Positions 56,508 to 64,000 of a stretch of 64,000 nucleotides of DNA are shown here, in pieces; position 1 is the first letter of the stretch; each line of letters starts with the position of its first letter. The translations under genes and the position numbers were made by a program. This DNA comes from Cercis canadensis (Eukaryota > Streptophyta > Magnoliopsida > Fabales > Fabaceae). The DNA is taken from the NCBI GenBank assembly GCA_003255065.1, contig QAOA01003303.1:27851-91850 (forward strand), in the 5' to 3' direction. Under the pieces are notes generated by a model that was not told the origin of the DNA, searched no databases, and worked only from the letters and a program-made list of their open reading frames with translations.

Positions 56508-56875
56508 GAGTAAAACCCTTTTTTTAGTCCTTAAAAAATGCAACTACTGACAAATTCGTCCTCCAAAAATTTTCAGTGACAAATTGGTCTTTGAATTATT
56601 ATTCTGTCTAACAATTAATTTTCTAGTACTTTAATTAGAAAAGTTCTGGACCCCTGCAGACCCCTCTCCTAATTTTTTTTCACTCATCTTGCCTAGCTAT
56701 GATTAAGCCCTCATTTTCTCATTCAAGTCCTCATTTTCTTTTCACTGATCTTGGCTATCGGAAGACTAATTTGTCTGTGAAATAATAATTCAAGGACCAA
56801 TTTGTCACCAAAAATTTTTGGAGGACGAATTTGTCAGTGGCTGCATTTTTCAAGGACTAAAAAAGGATTTTACTC
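56508..56875. mobile_element. Foldback element / MITE with ~100-bp TIRs
   Basis: The left arm, GAGTAAAACCCTTTTTTAG to about 56610, and the inverse of the right arm, GAGTAAAATCCTTTTTTAG, match over roughly 100 bases, including GACAAATTCGTCCTCCAAAA. The ~160-base centre is non-coding. No clear target duplication was seen. It is inserted in the LARD interior. Confidence 0.75.
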
Positions 56876-57469
56876 AAAAATAAATAGAACTTGTTGCCTA
56901 TAGAATTTATGTACAAATGGAGAGCATTTGGTCTTTGTTATTAAAATGTAGGTGCTACAAAGCTCGAAATAGATGAGAAGCAAGGAGCTACGGAGTGGGA
57001 AACACACAACTCAGGACCAAAAAGCCATGAAACAATAGAGAAAATTCTCCAAAACCCGATATAATGATGGAATTTCATAATGCTTTATTATTATATTATT
57101 CATTATGATTATGAAAGTTCTTTTACCCCTTAGAGAACATCTTTCAATGCTAGAAATTGCATGTTGTCATGTTAAGAGCTTGAGCTCGGTATTTTATTTG
57201 CTGTATAGTTTAGATAACTCGATGTATGATTATTTTAAATACCTACAAATCAAAGACAGATTTATAGAGCATGACAAATTCTCACTCAGAGGGTGCACCC
57301 CCAATGCACACTTATTCCAAATGCTCCTAATCGCATGACATTGCATATTTAAAAGTTTTATATCTACTTGCCTAACATGGCTTTAAAAGTCAAATATGCT
57401 CACTTTACATGACTTAAACTTCAATCTCAATGCCTTGACTCCCTCAAGTCATTGGACGGGGGGCACCGG

Positions 57470-57781
57470 TGTTAATACCTAGTAAACTTTTTACCCCTTG
57501 CTACTGTAAAAGGACCAAAGTGCCATCGCTACAGTAAAAAGACCAAAATACCCCTGCTAAGGTATACACTTTCCTTCACTCACTGTGGACCTCATGCTCT
57601 TTTTTTGGATCTCACGCTCTCTGGCTCTTCTCTTCTCTTATCTTGGTTCCTCTCCTTTTCTCCCCGTTACGTAGCTAACTTGAGCGTCAGAAGTGGCGTC
57701 AGAGCTCCAGCTCCGGCCTCCCCTTGATCATCTCTCTCTCTTTTTATAGGTTGCCAACCTCACCTAACTACAGCAACGACA
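57470..57781 (+). mobile_element. LARD 3' LTR (312 bp)
   Basis: TGTTAATACCTAGT to GCAACGACA. It includes an extra stretch with TTTTTTTGGATCTCACGCTC absent from the 5' copy. Confidence 0.85.
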
Positions 57782-57786
57782 CCAAC

Positions 57787-59440
57787 AGATAAAATCTAAA
57801 GATTCACAACCCACTCAAGTTAATTACCCCAACCTAATGTGATTGGTACCCTATAGTAGCTACATCTCCACATTTACTCACTTGTATAAGTGTCTTCCAA
57901 GATTAATATGAATTCATCTCTCTTTCTTATTCTTCAATCACTTTGAGCTTAGTGCTACAATACATTCAGCACTTGTATAAAATCTTCTGCGAAAGTAAAA
58001 TGGGTTATTAGGTCATAACATCTGGTCTTACCAAAATAGGTTGTTGGTTCATTTGTGTTAGATATTAAACCATTTTTGGGCCTTCACCTAACAGCTTAAG
58101 CCTTTGAGATGAGATGATTCACGGCATGGTATTAGAGCCTCTTTGACTAAGCGGTTAGGAAATCAAATCCTTTTGCCCACACTTTCTCAATTAAATTTCA
58201 CGTGCAAGGACATGTCATGTTAGATATAAAATTATTATTGAACCTTTGTCTAATAGTAAATTTGAAAAAAAAATGAAAAGATTGTTTAATTTTTGTGAGT
58301 CCCTTCGAAGGATTTAATCTTAAAAAACTAAAGCTACTATCACATAAGCAATGGTTCTACTAGCTCCAAGTTGACCACACTGCATTTCAAAAATTTCCAC
58401 CCTACATATCTGACGCGGATGGATTAGCATAAAAGAAACCTAAGTTTAAATATCAAATCATATCATTATTTAGGTTCAACTTTGATTATGGGCTGATTGT
58501 AATTTTTTAGGAATATTTTAGTAATTTTCTACTTTTTGTAGTTAATTTTGGTAGCATCAGACCTTAGCTGTATATGGGTTTGCGCTTATTTTATTTACTT
58601 GTTATTTCAATATCTAAGTTTTCCTAAATAAAGTCAGTAATTCTATGATCAACGCAACATATTAAAACTTAGTAGCTACTTAACAAGGTATTGGGAAAAC
58701 AAAACTGTTGAACAAGAGATCATCAATGTGACGACTTCAGATTTCAAAATATATAACAAGGGTCAAAAGAAGTTCAAAATTTTAGAGATGAAATGTATTT
58801 TAATCATTTCTTCTCAAAAATTAAGAAGAAGAGTTAGTCACTGAGATATATTAGTCAACTTGGTCAAGTTTAATTTTGGAGAAGGCAGTTCTTTCCATGC
58901 CTTGCTTGAAAGGTATCAGTTTCTGGAGTCATAATTGAATGTTGACACAAATATATATATATATATATATATTTTGGGCTTATAAAATGGGCCATATCTG
59001 GTTTGGTATCATATTGTGCCTTTGTTGGATTGTTAGTGTTTAAAATCCAATGTATGAGAAGCAATGTCCACAAGCATTGAGTTCAAATACTTGGTGATTC
59101 AAATTGTGAGATAATTGAAGGTTCAAGTGAGATATTGTTAATGGATAAGCTTTGACCTAGTCAAAACATATCCCACTTAAAAGGACTGTTGATTGCCTAA
59201 ACAAATGGAGCATTAGAGATGTTAACATTTGACTTGGATTATAGAACTATTGTATAAGATTTTGACCAAGTCAAGTGCAACTAACTTAAAGTTCTGAAAG
59301 TACCTGAGGAAGTGGGTGCATTATGTGGGACTTTATGGATAATATTGGAGGCCACTTCTCACCATTTTAAGGAGCAATTATTGATGCATTTTCAAGTATA
59401 AAAAAGGAGCAGCACCTCAAGAGGAAGTTCCCAGAACCCA
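57787..59440. other. Intergenic, no gene recognised
   Basis: 58050-58270 contains two TGTTAGATATAAA-like blocks of a dispersed repeat. 58950-58973 is a TA microsatellite. No open frame shows similarity to a known family. Confidence 0.55.
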
Positions 59441-59474
59441 CCTTGCGTTTGGCTTGGATAACACATTTTCTAAC

Positions 59475-60030
59475 CCAACACTGAGTAAGGCATTGCAAAA
59501 CATCAATCCCTGCAAAAAGAAACACAGAATTCACATCACAGCATAGGAAAATCTCTTAACAAAATTCTAACAACTTGAAACCAAAATTAGCTTGCTGCCA
59601 TTACCCTATAGACCTGTGCCAAGAACTAGAACCCGCCTCTCTCTAGAGAGATATGCATAGCCATGATGAAATTATTTGACCATGAACCATAACCATCTAA
59701 AGATGACCCAAGACATATAATAGGCCAAACACCATTAATAGACTCTTGTGATCCATTCTGAATATGTTGATTCAAGGGTTCTTCTTCCTTAGCTCTTGTT
59801 AAATGTAATTGCCACTCCTTGTAAGTTACATCACCAATTACCCTACCCTGTCTTTTCTCTATGAATTTTTCCCATAAATGATTACTCCTACATTTATCCC
59901 TTAAAGAAGTACACACTTCAAACATTCCACAGAGTTCGACTGGCAAAAGGTTCTTGAGAATGCAATCCAAGGTTGATTCAGGCATATTTTAAGAGGGAAA
60001 GGTTACATCCCTTATCATTCTCCATGTGAG
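59475..60030 (-). pseudogene. F-box gene paralogue, 5' exons only, nonsense and frameshift
   Basis: The open frame 59985-59626 carries an F-box (MPESTLDCILKNLLPVELC, HLWEKFIEKRQGRVIGD) and the family block INGVWPIICLGSS. It ends at TAG 59626-59628, which sits where the intact gene has the tryptophan of FWFPAQVY; sequence continues F-stop-FLAQVYR to a GTAATG donor at 59604, the same exon end as in the intact gene. Upstream, SLLK-like codons are one base out of frame with MPEST. A weak exon 2 match (FCNALLS) lies at about 59475-59509 behind a TTTTGCAG. Later exons are absent. Confidence 0.75.
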
Positions 60031-63000
60031 GAGGTTGACTGTTACAAGTCTCACATCGGTTCCACAAGGTTGTTGAAATGATAAAGGACTCGTAACATTG
60101 ACTTTCTCGATGACATGGTTAAAGACTCAACGGAGCTTGAATTTGAAACAACAGCTTTCTTCCTCCTTGCTCCTATATGGCCCACATTTGTACAATTGAT
60201 CCCATAAATGAAAATCACAAATCTCTTATTGTTTCAAATCAAAGCATTAGAATTACGTTTAGTAACAAAACAAGTTTTGAAGAAATATTTTAATTAATTT
60301 ATATATATGAGCACAAAATGATAAAATTGGAATAATTAAGTGACAAAGATATAACTATTTTCCTGCCAAAAATAAAAATAAAAATTGAGACAATTGTTAT
60401 TAGATCACACAAACAAAAAATAATTATAAGTGGGCGACTGAAAGAAAAAAAAGAAACATTTTCTCGATGATGACTCTAAAAGTTATAAAATTCCAAATTT
60501 GGAATTTGTTGTCCAATGGTCATTGCTTACTGACCAGTGATTATCCTAACATGCATCTTCCTTGTTACATCCAAATGCTTGAGGGTTTATTCGTTGCTTA
60601 GATTCTTTATGGTATGGCCAAGGTGCCAAGCCACGTCAATGTTTTCCTTCATTTTCTACAAATCAAAGGATATGGTGGTTACAACGAGAGAGATAGTGTA
60701 TCCTGGATCTCTTTCTACACTGCCCCTAAACGAAATTTTTTGATTGCTTTGTCTTCTTCAATCAAACATTGATGGACCTTCTTGGGTACCAATCCAGGTC
60801 TATCAAAAGCCTGGAACTGATCTGGCTTGGCCAATACATTTCGATACAAACAAAGGTCATTCTTTGCTATAAATTGGCACAAATTTTACTCAAAACTTAA
60901 GAGTATGACTATTGAAGAGTAATTAGAAATGTACTGTTACATGATTGAAGCAATTAGATATTTATTACTGCATAGCTAATTTTACTTAATTCATTAGTGC
61001 ATAGCTGAATTTAGAAGTTACAACCATTTGGGAAAATTGTCTTGTGAGTTGTGAAGCTGTTTGTGAAGGGTTGTGTAAGAGATTACCTGCATGCATTCAC
61101 TTTAGCTATGGTTTAGCCGCAACTGAGTTATATGTTTCTTTCCCCATAACATGTCATATAAAAGAAAATAAATATAGATTTGGATCCAATCATGTTACAT
61201 GACTTATGTTGAGAGAAAATACTAATATGATAGTACATTGTCAATGGTTCGATTAGCTTGAAGTTAAACGCATGTTTCAAATGAACCGAACATTGATCAT
61301 ATAACATGACCAGATTCAAATCTAACAAAAATCCACACATATTAAGTCAGAGAATTTGGGTCATGAAATATTTTAAAAGAGTATTGATTTAATTAAGGCA
61401 GTGATTGCTTTTATAGCCAAAATGGTTAATGCCACAACATAATTAATATTCAATATTTAATTTTTTAAATTTACCCTTGAATATTTTTGTTTTATTAATT
61501 GGTTGCCTACAAACATTTTCTTTCTTATCATTAATGGAAAAAAAAAACTAAATAAGCCGATTAAATAAAACCCTTTCCTTGGCTTTCATTTTCCACCAAC
61601 CCCAAAATCAAAACCAACCAAGCTCTATCCCAAAAAAAAAGAAAAAATATCTAACCAAGAAAAATCGAATATCCATCAACAAAGAACATATAGAACCAGT
61701 CAAGGATGGCTTGGACTTTTCCGAACAGCACAAGGAACAATAAATTTACCATCCTCTTGTTCTTGTTTATGAAACGTATAACATGTAAAGCCTTCCCTCC
61801 ACGGCCAAGGAAAGTGTTTTAGGGGTTGTATTTTGTTTCTATTTGGGGATGTTATATGAAATTTTATTTGTATCATTTCTTTTGTCTTTGTTAAAATTCT
61901 TGTGTTTGATAATATAATTTTAAATACCAAACGAGTACTAAGGTCATTCTCAGGACTTGTGAAATTCATATTTGAACCCAGAGTCATAGCTAAAGTATTA
62001 AAATCTAAAGTATTACTAGTATAACTTTAAAAGTAGAATGCTAATGCCCCACAACTCACCAAGTGGCACTCCCACTCATTAATACGAGTCATAAATACTC
62101 ACATTTAATACAATTGTAATATTAAAACAAATAATATATACTAAACTTGTCAAATACTCTCCCAAATTTTAGCCCCACAATAAATGTTGATTTGACATGT
62201 GGCACTGCAATGAATTTTCTGTATTATTATTCAAAGAGAAAATATTAGAAAATAAATTTTGTAACATAAAACATATATTATCATAAATGTAATTGTATTC
62301 TAAATATATTATCATAAATGTAATTGTATTCTAAATTATGAAAATATAATTACATTTATTTGCATTAATTCACTTTTATAATGACACTAGTACTATTCCC
62401 GCACCGATGTGCGGACCATTGGGCGACGGGATGCGGGACCCAAGGAATGGGATGTGGTATAGAATTTATTTGATCATATGAGCATAAATTATATAACGAT
62501 ACTCCCAACTCTCAATTGGACATGAAGTTTTTATATAAATTAATATTTAACAATATTTTGTTCAAGATTTTGGATAGGACATATTCTATTTGTCTGATTT
62601 CCGGAGGATATTGTGATTTATCTTTAATTCCATTATGATAGTCCCTCTAACATAAAAGAGAAGTGTTGGTTACTTTGAGACAGAATTCCAAAATCAATTC
62701 AAGCACCATGACAGTTGGTCTTATGTTGTGTGGTTTGTATGATTTCTTATGGATATGAAAAAGTATGCTTAAAATCCGTATAGGTGTATAGAATTTTGGA
62801 CAATGACTTATTTTGAAGTATCATAGTTGTCTAATTGTACCAGACCGTTTTATGGAGGTTTTCATAACTATGCCTTGTGTCATACTTGACGTGTATATCT
62901 TCTGATCAAGTGTTCTATGTGTTGATCTTAAAATATTTGAGATAAATGTTAAATGTAACCATAAAAAATGGTTGAGACTCAATAATATTAATTTGCAAAT

Positions 63001-63130
63001 GATAGAGAAGGATTACTAATTAGATGGTTTAAATGGTCAGGGTTGAATCTGAAATATTGTTCATTTCTATGGTTACACTTTTAACTGTCTCTCTTAAAGG
63101 TTGATAAATTTCCTAAATTTTGTTTGACAG
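60031..63130. other. Intergenic, no gene recognised
   Basis: Short ORFs at 60537-60743 (+) and 61700-61987 (-) have no recognisable domain. 62250-62340 holds a ~37-bp tandem pair (ATTATCATAAATGTAATTG). 62385-62450 is a GC-richer patch (CCCGCACCGATGTGCGG) that can form a hairpin and resembles Helitron-like or other transposon ends. Otherwise AT-rich. Confidence 0.5.
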
Positions 63131-63496
63131 GGACGGGGTCCCCTCCCTACAAGTAGTGGTGGTGATGCTGCTACTGCTAATATTGCTGCTGGAGCTCCTC
63201 CACATCCGGGAGCACAAACTGGCCTAGCTTCTGCAAGGTCAAGTTATGATGCTCCTAGTGGACTTGGTTATGATGCGTCTACAGGGCCTGCTTATGATGC
63301 ATAACGGGGTGTTGCTTACGATGCACAAAGAATAACTGCTTATGATACAGTTAGAGGATATGCTTATGATTCATAGAGAGGGGCTATTTTTTATGCTCAG
63401 AGAACTGGTTATGATACATAGAGAAGACCAAGTTATGAGGCTCAGAGAGGACCAAATTATGATGCACAGTCAAGAGGTGTTGGAGCTAATTCCTAA
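63131..63496 (+). pseudogene. Exon resembling the C-terminus of FLX-like coiled-coil proteins, nonsense codons only
   Basis: The exon starts after an intact acceptor TTTGACAG at 63130. One frame of 121 codons reads a Gly/Ala/Pro-rich start (GRGPLPTSSGGDAAT), then degenerate repeats of the type YDAQRG (SYDAPSG, GYDAST, AYDAQR, SYEAQRG, NYDAQSRG). Such YDAQRG repeats occur at the C-terminus of FLX-like proteins (FLOWERING LOCUS C EXPRESSOR relatives). Stops at 63302, 63374 and 63419 each sit where the repeat expects glutamine, and a TAA at 63494 ends it. No frameshift is present. The coiled-coil exons are not upstream within the window. The family call rests on repeat similarity only. Confidence 0.6.
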
Positions 63497-64000
63497 GATT
63501 TCGTGTCATACAAGTTAGTGGTCTTACCTATTGATACCAATAATTTAAGATGAAATATTCCTACTCTTTGCTGAACCGTCTTTTTTATTCTATGGCATTA
63601 GGCATTAAAGTCAGGAATTCAGCTTTCTGGGGAAAAAAATGTACACTCTGATATGACGCGATGTCAGGCTGTTAGCATGTATAACTATATTTTTAGTTTT
63701 AGACTAGGTGTCTCTATATAGCTGATTTTATGATTCATATATAAACTTGTGATATTAATTTGACCATGTTTTAATTGTATAATGCTTGGATCAGTTGCTA
63801 ATGCATTAGGTTGTATTTTTCATTAAGACGATATGTATTTATGCTATTATCTAGGTAGTAAGTTAGGCATCTCTTTGTTTGAACTTTCAACCTGACTTGC
63901 CTCTTATGCTTGGTGAAAATTTATTGGTTTTTCTCATTTGACAGAATTCTGATGAGGATGAAGGTAGTGAATTAAGACGAGGATCACCTAATGAATAATG
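63497..64000 (+). other. Downstream of the FLX-like exon; possible further exon at 63945
   Basis: At 63945 a TTTGACAG acceptor is followed by a short frame NSDEDEGSELRRGSPNE ending in TAA. It could be a last exon, but the link to the FLX-like exon is not proven. The rest is AT-rich intron-like DNA. Confidence 0.35.

Larger units (their letters stand above)
52438..57781 (+). mobile_element. Non-coding LTR retrotransposon (LARD type)
   Basis: LTRs at 52438-52734 and 57470-57781 begin TGTTAATACC and end ACA. They are flanked by a perfect CCAAC duplication (52433-52437 and 57782-57786). A primer site, TGGCACCGTCTGTGGGAAAC, follows the 5' LTR, and a purine tract, GGACGGGGGGCACCGG, precedes the 3' LTR. 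The 4.7-kb interior has no gag or pol that I can recognise, so the element must have been mobilised in trans. The primer site is the Tat-R type, so a Tat element is the likely helper. The LTRs differ by over 10% including an ~18-base insertion, so it is older than Tat-R. Confidence 0.88.

Noticed and set aside
61700..61987. 95-codon minus-strand ORF
   Set aside because: No known domain, no splice or promoter context, and AT-rich codon use like the surrounding non-coding DNA.
62385..62450. Hairpin-forming GC patch, possible Helitron terminus
   Set aside because: No CTRR end or 5' TC start with an A/T insertion site could be fixed, so it is mentioned only in the intergenic entry.

Overview
This is plant nuclear DNA, almost certainly from a eudicot. 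It is AT-rich and intergenic in character. It is dominated by nested LTR retrotransposons of the Ty3/gypsy lineages Tat and Athila, plus solo LTRs, a Mutator-like DNA transposon and small MITE or foldback elements. Only one host gene looks intact: a five-exon F-box gene on the minus strand (29338-31720). Three host-gene remnants are also visible: two truncated paralogues of that F-box gene and one exon resembling the C-terminus of FLX-like coiled-coil proteins. The species cannot be told from the sequence.

Layout. 1-5546 (minus): Tat-lineage element 'Tat-L', running off the left edge, with 41-bp tandem repeats in its 3' region and a 5' LTR deleted into mid-gag. 7467-21306: a Mutator-like element with ~337-bp terminal inverted repeats and a perfect 9-bp target duplication; its left TIR is split by a solo LTR (7764-17635, TSD CTTTC), which is itself split by 'Athila-A' (from 8063). 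Athila-A has kept gag-protease but lost nearly all of pol. 21511-27600: an F-box pseudogene, an integrase remnant split by a solo LTR (TSD CCAAA), and an Athila solo LTR (TSD GTCTT). 29338-31720: the F-box gene. 32887-51875: 'Tat-R', with 335-bp LTRs and TSD GGAGT, carrying an antisense intron-containing ORF near its 3' end and split inside its integrase by 'Athila-B' (38428-47416, TSD AAATG/AAGTG). 52438-57781: a non-coding LTR element (LARD type, TSD CCAAC). 59475-60030: a second F-box pseudogene. 63131-63496: the FLX-like pseudo-exon.

How the parts relate. The autonomous-type elements encode gag, aspartic protease, reverse transcriptase, RNase H and integrase, but every copy here carries nonsense codons, frameshifts or deletions. 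The two Tat copies have the dual RNase H arrangement known for the Tat lineage, and both have tandem arrays of related sequence just after pol. Both Athila copies carry the same polypurine motif twice: right after the coding region and again at the 3' LTR. Nesting order follows from which element interrupts which and from matching target duplications.

Assembly caution. There is one 689-base gap (15852-16540) and seven single Ns. Six of the seven single Ns sit exactly between two near-identical direct copies of 208-816 bases, which looks like unmerged contig overlaps rather than biology. Tandem duplications at those places should not be trusted.
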